Shown here piece after piece: positions 1 through 8,268 of a DNA stretch of 64,000 nucleotides (position 1 is the first letter of the stretch; each line of letters starts with the position of its first letter). Location: NCBI GenBank assembly GCA_036655355.1, contig JAVVQG010000004.1:215694-279693 (forward strand), given 5' to 3'. A program made the position numbers and the translations under genes. The notes beneath the pieces were generated by a model. The model ran no database searches, was not told the DNA's origin, and saw only the letters and a program-made list of their open reading frames with translations. Source of the DNA: JAUNSR01 sp036655355 (GTDB lineage Bacteria > Bacteroidota > Bacteroidia > Bacteroidales > JAUNSR01).

Positions 1-130
1 TGAATTCTTGTGTTCCCCCGGTCGAGATGAAATTCACACCATCAGCATGTAATTTACGTAAAATCTCTTCTAAGCCATCTTTGTGATAAACAGAAACCAA
101 TGCGGTTTTAATTCTCTTGCTTTCAGACAT
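1..130 (-). CDS. purH: PurH N-terminus (bifunctional AICAR formyltransferase / IMP cyclohydrolase), partial
   Basis: Only the first 43 codons are inside the window; the gene runs off the left edge on the minus strand. The translated start begins MSESKRIKTALVSVYHKDGL and continues to an ISTGGTQ motif, the classic opening of the MGS-like IMP cyclohydrolase domain of PurH, which performs the last two steps of IMP synthesis in the cytoplasm. The ATG is at 130-128. Two overlapping TATTTTTG -7 candidates lie 28-43 bases upstream. The identification rests on a short but very conserved segment. Confidence 0.85.
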   Translation of the reverse strand, partial: MSESKRIKTALVSVYHKDGLEEILRKLHADGVNFISTGGTQEF

Positions 131-157
131 ATAAACGGAATTTATTTTTAGGTTAGG

Positions 158-173
158 CAAAAATACAAAAATA
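158..173 (-). promoter_or_regulatory. Candidate purH -7 boxes
   Basis: Two adjacent copies of TATTTTTG on the minus strand (158-165 and 166-173) match the Bacteroidetes -7 consensus TAnnTTTG. No clear TTTG -33 element is seen at the usual 19-21 base spacing, so this is a moderate call. Confidence 0.4.
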
Positions 174-274
174 TGTTTGCTAAATCGTATAGAATAGAAT
201 TTTCTTTCTTCAAAAAAGGTATTCAAAACGGCTTCCTAAAAGCACTTCCGTCCATTTCCGAAAGCCGTTATGAA

Positions 275-2101
275 TCAAATACTTTTGTTATCGAGTACTT
301 GCATTTCACATAAACGACAATCGAATTTTAACTGTAATCGATTCTCTTTATATTCGAGATACAACGGTTCGCGAGGTGTATTCTTCGCACCCTGCAGTTT
401 GGCACACCAACCCATCGCATATTTCACACAATGTTTTGTAAACATCAACGGCACACCATCCACATGTTTCAACTCAAATCCCGGAGCAACCTCTTTCACT
501 CCGTGAGCCAGGTAGAAACTTTTGGCATGGCTGTTGGTGACATTCCCCAAATAGGTTAGCGTTTCTTGCGGAAACGCATGCTGCGTAGGGGTGAACGGCA
601 CTTCGTTGCGCGGGTAGTTCTGCTGTCGCGCATCCAGAAGAGCCTCTGTCGCCTGACGACGCAACTCCGACAATGACGATGCCGGAATAAAGTAATCCTG
701 AGCGAGTTCGATCTGAATCTCCTGCGCTTCGAACGGCGTGTTACCCAATTTTGAGAGCTGACGTTTGAGATTCTCCGTCTGCGGATTCTTGGCCGCTTCA
801 CGGGCGATGTTCAGGGGTTGCCGAACACAGTTTCCGTCTTCATCGGTCAAGGTCAGCACGAAACCTTCCGCTGTTTCGGAAAGGTTCATCGTAACACGGA
901 TGCGACGATCGGACGATTTCTTCGCCAACTCTTTCTCAAACTCATGATCGAAATTGCGATACAGTTTCATCTTAGGTTGGATATCGGGCCATTCCGCAGG
1001 GAACAGACGGTTGTCTTCCACTCGATTCACACGGAACCCCTGGAAATCACCCTGCGCGTTTTTAAAGCACAGCCCGTCGCCGTTGTGTAGCGCCACCAAA
1101 CCTGCTACCGTAAAGCTCCCCTTACGGATCTCTTTTACCGTGCCGATATACTCGCCCATCGATTTAGGGGTGTCGGGCGAGATAACCATCTCCGGCTGAC
1201 GACCCTCCAGGTAGTAATTGGTAAACCCGCGACTAAAGCTTTTCTCCGGATTCGGCTCGAAGGTAAAGGTGCAGCGACCCGACGATTTTGCCTGCAGATC
1301 CGGACGACGTTTAAAAATCGCATCTAATTTCTTGCGATAATACGCCGTAATATTTTTTACGTACGACACATCTTTCAGTCGCCCCTCGATCTTCAGCGAA
1401 GTAACCCCCGCATCGATCAGTTGCTCCAGACGATCGGACTGGTTCAAATCTTTCAGTGACAACAGATGCTTTCCTTTGGCCAATACATTGCCATCCGCAT
1501 CCAACAGGTTGTAAGGCAACCTACAGTATTGAGCACACGACCCCCTGTTGGCACTTCTTCCGGAAAGCGCCTCAGAGAGGTAACACTGTCCGCTGTAGCT
1601 CACACAAAGTGCGCCGTGCACGAACATCTCGAGCGGCACATTGGTCTGAGAAGCGATATTCTTAATCTGATTCAGCGACAACTCGCGCGCCAAAACGACC
1701 TGCGAGAATCCGGCCTCCTCAAAAAACTTCACCTTTTCAGGGGTACGGTTGTCGGTTTGGGTACTCGCATGCAACTCGATCGGCGGCAGATTGAGTCCCA
1801 AAATCCCCATATCCTGCACAATCAGAGCATCCACTCCGACGGCATAAAGTTCATGAATCAGTTTTTCAGCCTCAGGCAGCTGATCGTCCGTAAGAACCGT
1901 ATTCAGAGCCACGTACACACGGGCACGATATAGATGCGCGTGACGCACCAGCCGAGCAATCTCCTCAACGGAATTGCCGGCGGCGGAACGTGCGCTAAAA
2001 CGATCGGCACCAATATACACGGCATCCGCGCCGTGATTGATTGCCTCGATACCCGTATCGGCATTTTTTGCCGGGGCCAGAAGTTCGATTCTTCTTGTCA
2101 T
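275..2101 (-). CDS. Peptidase U32-family protein (RlhA/TrhP-type RNA hydroxylation family)
   Basis: Predicted 608 aa from the ATG at 2101, which overlaps the metA stop as ATGA; an upstream in-frame start at 2128 would lie inside metA and is less likely. The protein opens RRIELLAPAKN and carries the full U32 signature: an FVHGALC stretch, SGQCYLS, and NRGSCAQYCR with clustered cysteines that probably bind an iron-sulfur cluster. The length with a long C-terminal extension resembles E. coli RlhA (YdcP), which acts in 5-hydroxycytidine formation in 23S rRNA; relatives act on tRNA. The family was once named as collagenase-like proteases. A substrate assignment is inference; family membership is clear. 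Likely co-transcribed with metA. Confidence 0.85.
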   Translation of the reverse strand: MTRRIELLAPAKNADTGIEAINHGADAVYIGADRFSARSAAGNSVEEIARLVRHAHLYRARVYVALNTVLTDDQLPEAEKLIHELYAVGVDALIVQDMGILGLNLPPIELHASTQTDNRTPEKVKFFEEAGFSQVVLARELSLNQIKNIASQTNVPLEMFVHGALCVSYSGQCYLSEALSGRSANRGSCAQYCRLPYNLLDADGNVLAKGKHLLSLKDLNQSDRLEQLIDAGVTSLKIEGRLKDVSYVKNITAYYRKKLDAIFKRRPDLQAKSSGRCTFTFEPNPEKSFSRGFTNYYLEGRQPEMVISPDTPKSMGEYIGTVKEIRKGSFTVAGLVALHNGDGLCFKNAQGDFQGFRVNRVEDNRLFPAEWPDIQPKMKLYRNFDHEFEKELAKKSSDRRIRVTMNLSETAEGFVLTLTDEDGNCVRQPLNIAREAAKNPQTENLKRQLSKLGNTPFEAQEIQIELAQDYFIPASSLSELRRQATEALLDARQQNYPRNEVPFTPTQHAFPQETLTYLGNVTNSHAKSFYLAHGVKEVAPGFELKHVDGVPLMFTKHCVKYAMGWCAKLQGAKNTPREPLYLEYKENRLQLKFDCRLCEMQVLDNKSI

Positions 2102-2988
2102 TGAGTTAATACGAAATAATTGAGCCAATTAGAAAATAATAAGTTCGCATGCCCGCGCCAACGCACTACCGGACCCTGTTCGGGATCGTCGTTGCGGTAA
2201 TAATTACGGGGCAATTCGATCGCCATTCCTTTCGATACGTCCCTGCGATACTCCGTATCCAGCGTATAGGGAGCATACTCCGAATGACCGGTCACGAAAA
2301 TCTCGCGTCCGTTACGCGCCGTTACGATGTAAACGCCCGATTCTTCCGATTCGGAAAGCACGGTCAGTTCGCCGCATCGCTCGATCTCCTCTTTCCTTAC
2401 TTCGCTATGACGGCTGTGGGGAACGAAGAACTCATCGTCGAAACCGCGGAAAAGCGGATGCTTGTGGTCGTACACCGTATGGCGGAATATACCGAACATC
2501 TTTTGATCCAACGGATGTTTCGGAATGCCATAAAAATGATACAATGCGGCCTGTGCGGCCCAGCAAATATGAAGGGTCGACGTCACATGCGTACGCGACC
2601 AGTTGAATATGTGCTGCATCTGATCCCAATAACTCACCTGCTCATAATCCATCTGCTCCAACGGTGCGCCGGTAATGATCAAACCGTCGTACTTCTGCTC
2701 CTTGATCTGATCGAATGTTTTGTAAAAAGCATCCAGATGCTCGCTCGAAGTATTCTTCGAGACATGCCCCTTAATCATCACAAAATCAATCTCCACCTGC
2801 AACGGCGTATTCGAAAGCAATCGGATCAGATCGTTTTCAGTGGTGATCTTTACGGGCATCAGATTCAGAATGGCAATCTTCAGCGGACGAATATCCTGTT
2901 CAGACGCACGACGGGAATCCATCACAAAGATATTTTCCTCTTTCAGTGCCTCTATCGCAGGTAGCTTATCGGGTAGATTTAATGGCAT
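2098..2988 (-). CDS. metA: Homoserine O-acyltransferase MetA (predicted acetyl-CoA type)
   Basis: 296 aa, the usual length of the MetA family, which acylates homoserine in methionine synthesis. The nucleophile is Cys142 in HICWAAQAAL, and a later PHSRHSEV segment and the GHSEYAP segment carry further active-site residues. The acyl-CoA selectivity residue at position 111 is Glu (ITGAPLEQM), the state linked to acetyl-CoA in the B. cereus enzyme, rather than the Gly of succinyl-CoA-using E. coli. The name homoserine O-succinyltransferase would therefore probably be wrong here. The stop overlaps the start of the U32 gene. Confidence 0.93.
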   Translation of the reverse strand: MPLNLPDKLPAIEALKEENIFVMDSRRASEQDIRPLKIAILNLMPVKITTENDLIRLLSNTPLQVEIDFVMIKGHVSKNTSSEHLDAFYKTFDQIKEQKYDGLIITGAPLEQMDYEQVSYWDQMQHIFNWSRTHVTSTLHICWAAQAALYHFYGIPKHPLDQKMFGIFRHTVYDHKHPLFRGFDDEFFVPHSRHSEVRKEEIERCGELTVLSESEESGVYIVTARNGREIFVTGHSEYAPYTLDTEYRRDVSKGMAIELPRNYYRNDDPEQGPVVRWRGHANLLFSNWLNYFVLTQ

Positions 2989-3013
2989 AATGTCGTCTTT
3001 TTGATAATAGCCG

Positions 3014-3021
3014 CAAACTTA
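3014..3021 (-). promoter_or_regulatory. metA -7 box
   Basis: TAAGTTTG on the minus strand matches TAnnTTTG and lies 26 bases before the metA ATG. No clean TTTG at 19-21 spacing; an ATTG occurs further upstream. Confidence 0.45.
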
Positions 3022-3182
3022 CGAAAGAAATTCCGAATGTAGGCCAATCAGAAGTTTACCGAATGTTTATTTAATTGAAAAAAATAACAACTCGCCCCCT
3101 TCTTCCCTGTTTTCCATCCGGAAACGACTTTGTTTATATATGTTATTTTTAAATTACGTATGATAATTAAAATTTCAAGTGC

Positions 3183-3190
3183 TATTTTTG
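3183..3190 (+). promoter_or_regulatory. M6 peptidase -7 box
   Basis: TATTTTTG matches TAnnTTTG. Transcription would start near 3197, giving a ~72-base leader that contains the shortened structured repeat and a 9-codon mini reading frame starting at 3209. No TTTG -33 is evident. Confidence 0.4.
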
Positions 3191-3206
3191 TATATACCGC
3201 TTTCTG

Positions 3207-3274
3207 AAATGAAAAAAGGAACCAGACGGCGCATTTGACCTTGATGTAAAAAATTAGACAACATACAAATGAAA
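3207..3274 (+). repeat. Shortened copy of the ~95-bp leader repeat
   Basis: The last ~40 bases before the M6 ATG match the same position of the repeats ahead of nanT and nanU: GGCGCATTTGACC, then TTGATGTAAAAAATTAG, then ACATACAAATG. The left half is shortened: the copy opens with ATGAAA at 3209 and lacks both hairpin arms, so the ATG-to-ATG spacing is 60 instead of 94-96. The mini frame here is nine codons and ends at the TGA inside CATTTGACC. Confidence 0.75.
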
Positions 3275-5089
3275 AAAGGTTTACTCCTAGTACTTTTTGC
3301 ATTCGCGCTCTTCCAACTCTCTTTGGGAGCACCGGCAAAGCGAACCCTCTCGGCCGTAAAACAACCCGACGGCACCACACTGCTGATCCGAGCCAACGGC
3401 GATGAATCGTTCCACTACCTCACAACAGAAGACGGCATCCCCGTGATTGAAAATGCAAACGGCACCTATTGCTACGCCCGTTTCAAAGACGGAAATTGGA
3501 GTACCGAAAACAAAACGGCACACAACCCCGACGAACGTAGCGATGAAGAACGCAGTTACCTTCTTGCATTAGCCGAAAAACAATCCTCACTCCAGGCTAC
3601 GGAAGCAAACATACGCAAAACAGGAAGCACCAGCAGAGCCGAAAGCACTCGCGGCAGCCAGGAAGCCAGACGCGCTTTCCCCACTCAGGGTGAAATGCGG
3701 TTTCTGATCCTGCTCGTATCTTTCCCTGACAAGGATTTCTCACTCGATAATCCGGTTGAGAGGTTCTCTAGACTTGCCAATGAAACGGGATACCACGATT
3801 TCGAGGGCGACGGAAGCGTTCGGGATTATTTCACGGATCAATCCGCCGGCGTTTTCTCACCGCAGTTCGACGTCGTGGGACCGGTAAAATTATCTCAAAA
3901 TCTCGCCTATTATGGCGCTAACGACGACGCCGGATATGATGTTCGTCCCGATGAAATGGTAAAAGAGGGCTGCCTACTGGCTCATCAGAACTTTGAAATC
4001 GATTTTTCCGATTACGATGCCAACAACGACGGATATGTGGATTGCGTCTATGTAATCTATGCCGGATATGGCGAATCGGAGACCAAAAATGCAACCGACA
4101 TCTGGCCTCACCAATGGAGTGTAACGGATAAAACCCTCTACAACGGAAAACGAATACACGATTATGCTTGCTCCAATGAGCTGAAATGGAATTCGCCCAA
4201 CCACAGCGACATCGAATCGATCGGCGTGCTGTGTCATGAATTCAGTCATGTATTGGGATTGCCGGACTTCTATTCCACCGGCAGCGTGCCCGCTTTCGGC
4301 CTCGACCTGTGGAGTTTGATGGATTACGGATGTTACAACAACAACGGAAGAACGCCCTGTAACATGACCGCTTACGAACGGCATGCCTTGGGTTGGGGTA
4401 CGCTGAAGGAGTATTCGTTCCCGTATGGAAAAGTAACGCTCCCCTCACTGAGTGATTCGCACGAAGGAATCCGCATCTCCACACCGCTCGAAAATGAATA
4501 CTTCATCTTACAGAACCGTCGCCGTACGGGATGGGACAAACACTTGCCTGCCGAAGGGTTAATGATACTCCATGTCGATTTTAACGCCTCAAAGTGGAGC
4601 AACAACACCATTAACAACGACCCTACCCATCCGCACATGCGACTAGTTGCGGCAGACAACGCAACCCCGCTCTACTCGGCAGGCGAAACTAATTACCGGA
4701 ACAGCTTAAAAGGAGACCTATATCCCGGCACGAAACAGAATACCGCGTTCACAAACACCTCTTCCCCCAACGCTAAACTCTGGAGTGGCGATATGCTCTC
4801 CAAACCCATCACGAACATCCGCACAGAAAACGGCATCGTCACCTTTGATTTCGGCACGGCAACGGGTATGGAGCGTAACATTTCCGGCAGCGTAGTGCGC
4901 ATTGCCGACCGGCGTCTCTTCATCGAACGAAACGAAACCCTTCCGGTAGCGATCTTTTCTCTGACAGGTCAGCGGGTACCTTACACCGAACAATCGAGCG
5001 GTATCTGCAGCACATCACCTTTGGAGCCGGGACTTTACATTGTTCAGCTGGGTGCACAGGTAAGCAAGATCATCATTCCAAACAATTAG
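3269..5089 (+). CDS. Secreted M6-family zinc metallopeptidase with C-terminal sorting-like tail
   Basis: 606 aa. A signal peptide (MKKGLLLVLFAFALFQLSLG) is followed by a propeptide-like region (~20-140) and an M6 (immune inhibitor A-like) catalytic domain. The zinc motif is HEFSHVLGLPD with His323, Glu324 and His327, plus the downstream Asp333. The last ~75 residues (LPVAIFSLTGQRV ... GLYIVQLG ... SKIIIPNN) look like a type A C-terminal domain of the type IX secretion system, so the enzyme is probably cell-surface or secreted. It is a single-gene unit ended by a strong bidirectional terminator. The start codon sits at the end of a shortened structured leader repeat. The substrate is unknown. 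Confidence 0.88.
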   Translation: MKKGLLLVLFAFALFQLSLGAPAKRTLSAVKQPDGTTLLIRANGDESFHYLTTEDGIPVIENANGTYCYARFKDGNWSTENKTAHNPDERSDEERSYLLALAEKQSSLQATEANIRKTGSTSRAESTRGSQEARRAFPTQGEMRFLILLVSFPDKDFSLDNPVERFSRLANETGYHDFEGDGSVRDYFTDQSAGVFSPQFDVVGPVKLSQNLAYYGANDDAGYDVRPDEMVKEGCLLAHQNFEIDFSDYDANNDGYVDCVYVIYAGYGESETKNATDIWPHQWSVTDKTLYNGKRIHDYACSNELKWNSPNHSDIESIGVLCHEFSHVLGLPDFYSTGSVPAFGLDLWSLMDYGCYNNNGRTPCNMTAYERHALGWGTLKEYSFPYGKVTLPSLSDSHEGIRISTPLENEYFILQNRRRTGWDKHLPAEGLMILHVDFNASKWSNNTINNDPTHPHMRLVAADNATPLYSAGETNYRNSLKGDLYPGTKQNTAFTNTSSPNAKLWSGDMLSKPITNIRTENGIVTFDFGTATGMERNISGSVVRIADRRLFIERNETLPVAIFSLTGQRVPYTEQSSGICSTSPLEPGLYIVQLGAQVSKIIIPNN

Positions 5090-5161
5090 CTACCGGGGGC
5101 AACGCATCGCAATAGAGATTGAAATTGAAGAAGTAAAAGAAGAAACTGTTCGATAAATAAA

Positions 5162-5196
5162 AAAGAGACTGTCTGAACGAAGCAGACAGTCTCTTT
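5162..5196. terminator. Bidirectional terminator between M6 peptidase and HAD phosphatase
   Basis: 14-bp stem AAAGAGACTGTCTG / CAGACAGTCTCTTT with a 7-base loop, A-rich on the left and T-rich on the right. It serves both convergent genes. Confidence 0.85.
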
Positions 5197-5237
5197 CTAT
5201 TATAATCTTCGGCTCTTTTACCAAAAGGGGTTGCGAA

Positions 5238-5933
5238 TTAAAGAATACACTGGATTTCCGCCAGCCTCTTCACTTCGTAGGTGGGAGGAACATCCGGTCT
5301 GAAACGCTCATTCTGATTAAAGAAGAGCTGATCGATCCGGCTCCGGATTGCACCGGTGATATCCGTATCGTAGTTATCGCCGATCATGATCACCTCCTCG
5401 CGTCGTGCGCCGGTTTTCTCAAGTGCGAAATCAAAGATACGCGGATCGGGTTTATTCACACCCGCCTGTTCCGACAAGATCACCTGATCAAAATAGTGTT
5501 CCACGCCCGCGCTTTTCAGTTTTTTAAACTGCACTTCGGTAAAACCGTTGCTCAGGATATGCAACTTGTACTTGCCATGCAGGTACTCCAACAGATCAAG
5601 CGCACCCTCAATCAAGGCACTCTTTTGCGATGTACGTTCCAGAAACCACTCATTGAGTTCAAGAGCCATCTTCTCATCACCCGTTCCGGCTTGCTGAAGC
5701 GGATAAAGGAAGCGTTCAATAATCAGTTGGCGGCGCTGAATCTTCCCCTGACTGTAAAGAGCCCACACCTCGTGGTTCTTTTTCCAGTAGCTTTCGGAAA
5801 AAGTGCGAAAATCATCAAAATAGGCACCCAGACGAAAATGTTGGTACAACTCCTCTAACGCCTCATCGGCATTTCGTCTGGTGTCATACACCGTATCATC
5901 AAAATCAAGGAAAATATGTTTGTACATCTTCAT
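5238..5933 (-). CDS. HAD-superfamily phosphatase, YjjG-like pyrimidine nucleotidase
   Basis: 231 aa. HAD motif I is FLDFDDTVYDT near the N-terminus, motif II is ILSNGF, motif III has the Lys of NKPDPRIF, and motif IV is MIGDNYDTDITGA. The overall pattern, including the D-N-Y-D motif IV, matches YjjG-type noncanonical pyrimidine nucleotide phosphatases (HAD subclass IA with a helical cap). It lies 8 bases after the coiled-coil lipoprotein stop, so the two are probably one transcript. A second start two codons downstream (MYKHIF) is equally possible. The substrate class is inferred from family similarity. Confidence 0.82.
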   Translation of the reverse strand: MKMYKHIFLDFDDTVYDTRRNADEALEELYQHFRLGAYFDDFRTFSESYWKKNHEVWALYSQGKIQRRQLIIERFLYPLQQAGTGDEKMALELNEWFLERTSQKSALIEGALDLLEYLHGKYKLHILSNGFTEVQFKKLKSAGVEHYFDQVILSEQAGVNKPDPRIFDFALEKTGARREEVIMIGDNYDTDITGAIRSRIDQLFFNQNERFRPDVPPTYEVKRLAEIQCIL

Positions 5934-5941
5934 CGCTTTAA

Positions 5942-6814
5942 TCAGTCAACCTGGATCACCAAATATTTTGACAAACTCCAGAATGCTTTGTAATCGGTGA
6001 TCACCAAGGTCAGGTTCTTATCAGAGCCCTTTGAGAAGATATAAGAGCCCTCCGGCATATTCGAAAGCATCTTCGCTTTCTTAGCATACAAAGGAATCTC
6101 TTTCAATTCACGAACATCCACTTTCGTAAAGTAATCCTTATTGAAATTATCCTCCATCACTTTAGAAGACTCAAGCAAGCCCCCTCCGGTAAGGATTTTC
6201 TGCTCCTTTAATTCTTTTTTGGTACCGAACACATAGTATCCCGTATTCAACGCTTTCTCCTGCTGAGCCAGGGTTGCCTGCTGCTCTTTGGTCTCCTCTG
6301 TAAGCACGTCTACCGTTCCTGCCAGTTCGGTCACCGACTGGGTTAGTTCGGCGATCTTAACATCTTTCTTAGCCAATTCGGCAGAAAGAGAGGCAATCAT
6401 CGCACTCTTCGTTTCAATCTCGTTGCTTAGGCGCTGAATGGTCTTCTTCATCTGAGCGGACTGACTGCGACTTTTATCGAACTGCTCCTGCAGTTTGGCG
6501 ATCTGCTCGCGGTTGTTCTTCAGGGTTTCCTGAATCATCTGAATATCACCTGCAAGGCGTTCTTTGGTTGATTTATTCAAATCGGTATTCGACTGAGCCT
6601 GCACAACCAGATAATTCTCAGCGGTCTTGATCTGAGCGAATCCCTCTTCCACTTCATTAAGTGTTGAGAGCATCTCATCAAACTCAGCTTTCGTTTGTGT
6701 ATTTACAGCTACCAAAGAGTCATTTTCTGATTGTAGCTGTTTCATTTTGGCTGAATTGCCTCCACAAGAAGCAAACAGCAACAAAGCGGCAAAAGGATAA
6801 ATAATTTTTTTCAT
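5942..6814 (-). CDS. Coiled-coil lipoprotein
   Basis: 290 aa. The N-terminus MKKIIYPFAALLLFASCGG has a clear lipobox (FASC), so it should be lipidated at Cys17. Residues ~24-190 are rich in Gln, Glu, Lys and hydrophobic heptads, a long predicted coiled coil; the C-terminal ~90 residues form a separate domain ending in YLVIQVD. I do not recognise a named family. By analogy with other periplasmic coiled-coil lipoproteins it may be structural or an envelope scaffold, but nothing in the sequence proves this. It lies between rsmI and the YjjG-like gene in one orientation. Confidence 0.7.
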   Translation of the reverse strand: MKKIIYPFAALLLFASCGGNSAKMKQLQSENDSLVAVNTQTKAEFDEMLSTLNEVEEGFAQIKTAENYLVVQAQSNTDLNKSTKERLAGDIQMIQETLKNNREQIAKLQEQFDKSRSQSAQMKKTIQRLSNEIETKSAMIASLSAELAKKDVKIAELTQSVTELAGTVDVLTEETKEQQATLAQQEKALNTGYYVFGTKKELKEQKILTGGGLLESSKVMEDNFNKDYFTKVDVRELKEIPLYAKKAKMLSNMPEGSYIFSKGSDKNLTLVITDYKAFWSLSKYLVIQVD

Positions 6815-6856
6815 AAGACAGTAATTTATGAATTGATTTTAAAAGTAAATAATCGC

Positions 6857-7582
6857 TTACTCCTCTCCCTCTTTATCATCTTTGTATTTGTTCTTTTTCT
6901 TTTTTTCCGGTTCAGGAGCACCACCTACCACCAAAACAATCTCCCCTTTGGGCTCTTTGGCTGTAAAATGGGCGATTAATTCGGTCAGGGAGCCACGTAC
7001 GGTTTCAGCATGCAACTTAGAGATCTCACGCGCAACGGCAGCCGGTCTGTCGGCACCGAAAAACTCAGCGAGCTGTGACATGGTTTTAACCAGGCGGAAC
7101 GGCGATTCGTAGAAAATCATGGTACGCTGTTCGGCAGCCAACTCTTTCATACGGGTTTCGCGTCCCTTTTTCTGAGGGAGGAAGCCTTCGAAACAAAATT
7201 TCTCGTTCGGCAATCCCGAAGAAACCAATGCGGGAACGAAAGCGGTTGCTCCGGGTAAGCACTCCACATCGATACCCTCTTTAAGACATTCGCGCACCAC
7301 CAAAAATCCGGGATCCGAGATCGCCGGTGTGCCCGCATCAGAAATCAAGGCAACGGTTTGTCCCCCTTTGATTCGTTGCACCACACTGTCTACCGTTTTA
7401 TGTTCGTTGAACTTATGATGAGACTGCATGTGTGTAAGAATTTCAAAATGCTTCAACAGCACACTGCTCGTACGGGTATCTTCCGCAAGAATCAGATCAG
7501 CTTCTTTCAGCACTTTTATTGCCCGAAAAGTCATATCCTCCAGATTTCCGACAGGAGTGGGCACGACAAATAGTTTAGCCAT
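6857..7582 (-). CDS. rsmI: 16S rRNA 2'-O-methyltransferase RsmI
   Basis: 241 aa tetrapyrrole-methylase fold enzyme that uses SAM to methylate the ribose of C1402 of 16S rRNA. The N-terminus KLFVVPTPVGNLEDMTFRAI is the family signature; LILAEDTRTS, ALISDAGTPAISDPG and a late GEIVLVVGG are the other conserved blocks. The C-terminal tail is lysine-rich (EPEKKKKNKYKDDKEGEE). It lies just downstream of the 215-aa gene and upstream of the coiled-coil lipoprotein. Confidence 0.95.
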   Translation of the reverse strand: MAKLFVVPTPVGNLEDMTFRAIKVLKEADLILAEDTRTSSVLLKHFEILTHMQSHHKFNEHKTVDSVVQRIKGGQTVALISDAGTPAISDPGFLVVRECLKEGIDVECLPGATAFVPALVSSGLPNEKFCFEGFLPQKKGRETRMKELAAEQRTMIFYESPFRLVKTMSQLAEFFGADRPAAVAREISKLHAETVRGSLTELIAHFTAKEPKGEIVLVVGGAPEPEKKKKNKYKDDKEGEE

Positions 7583-7590
7583 ATGATTGA

Positions 7591-8238
7591 TTAAATGTTT
7601 TTTGAATTAAAATACTGCTCCAGTAGCGCATTAAACTCGGTCACGCCCACTGCTTCGGGTTCCCAGTTGAACTCTTTTTGCAAGAAGGCATGAGCCTGTG
7701 CCGGCGATTCGAATTCATTCATCTGATCGAGAACGAAATTCATCATGCCCACATCACCGTGGAAAAGTTCGCGTTGGAACAAAAAGCGATCGTTCAATGT
7801 CATCAGTTTGCGAATATCGGTGGCGTGATGGACCGATTTTGTTTCCGAAGAGGAAAACTTCTGAAACACCTTGCTGAAAAACTCTTTCGGCTCAACCGGC
7901 TTGACAGGCTCCTGCACGTTTCGATCCGTCGGTTCAGAAACAATTTCGGGTTGCACTGCCTTTTGAGGCTGCTCCGCGGGGGAAGCAACCGGCGAGTTGC
8001 TTTTCACTTCGAATTGCACGGAAGAACTGATCCGCTCATCCGTTCTGTTTGGTTGCGGAACCGCCGACAAGGCATTAATTCCCTCAACCAACCCGACAGC
8101 CTTATCGTGAAGCATTTCGAGCAAAACGCCCGGAATCTTATCGTATTCACTTATTCCGGCCAGTAAATTGCCGATCTCTTTTACCTCCTTATTCAGAAGC
8201 ACCAGTCTTTCCTTTCGATCCATATCGATATTATTCAT
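7591..8238 (-). CDS. Conserved Bacteroidales protein of unknown function
   Basis: About 215 aa if started at the ATG at 8238; a GTG at 8268 would extend it by 10 residues and start immediately after dacB, and an ATG at 8223 is also possible. The N-terminal ~70 residues look helical, the middle (~75-125) is Pro/Glu/Gln-rich and probably disordered, and the C-terminal ~90 residues hold a compact conserved-looking block (LMTLNDRFLFQRELF ... FNALLEQYF). I do not recognise a named family. It lies in an apparent operon dacB - this gene - rsmI. Confidence 0.65.
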   Translation of the reverse strand: MNNIDMDRKERLVLLNKEVKEIGNLLAGISEYDKIPGVLLEMLHDKAVGLVEGINALSAVPQPNRTDERISSSVQFEVKSNSPVASPAEQPQKAVQPEIVSEPTDRNVQEPVKPVEPKEFFSKVFQKFSSSETKSVHHATDIRKLMTLNDRFLFQRELFHGDVGMMNFVLDQMNEFESPAQAHAFLQKEFNWEPEAVGVTEFNALLEQYFNSKNI

Positions 8239-8268
8239 TTTACAGCACAAATTTAGCGAAAATACCAC

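Noticed and set aside
2149..2964. 271-codon open frame on the plus strand opposite metA
   Set aside because: Antisense shadow of metA, whose catalytic residues are intact.
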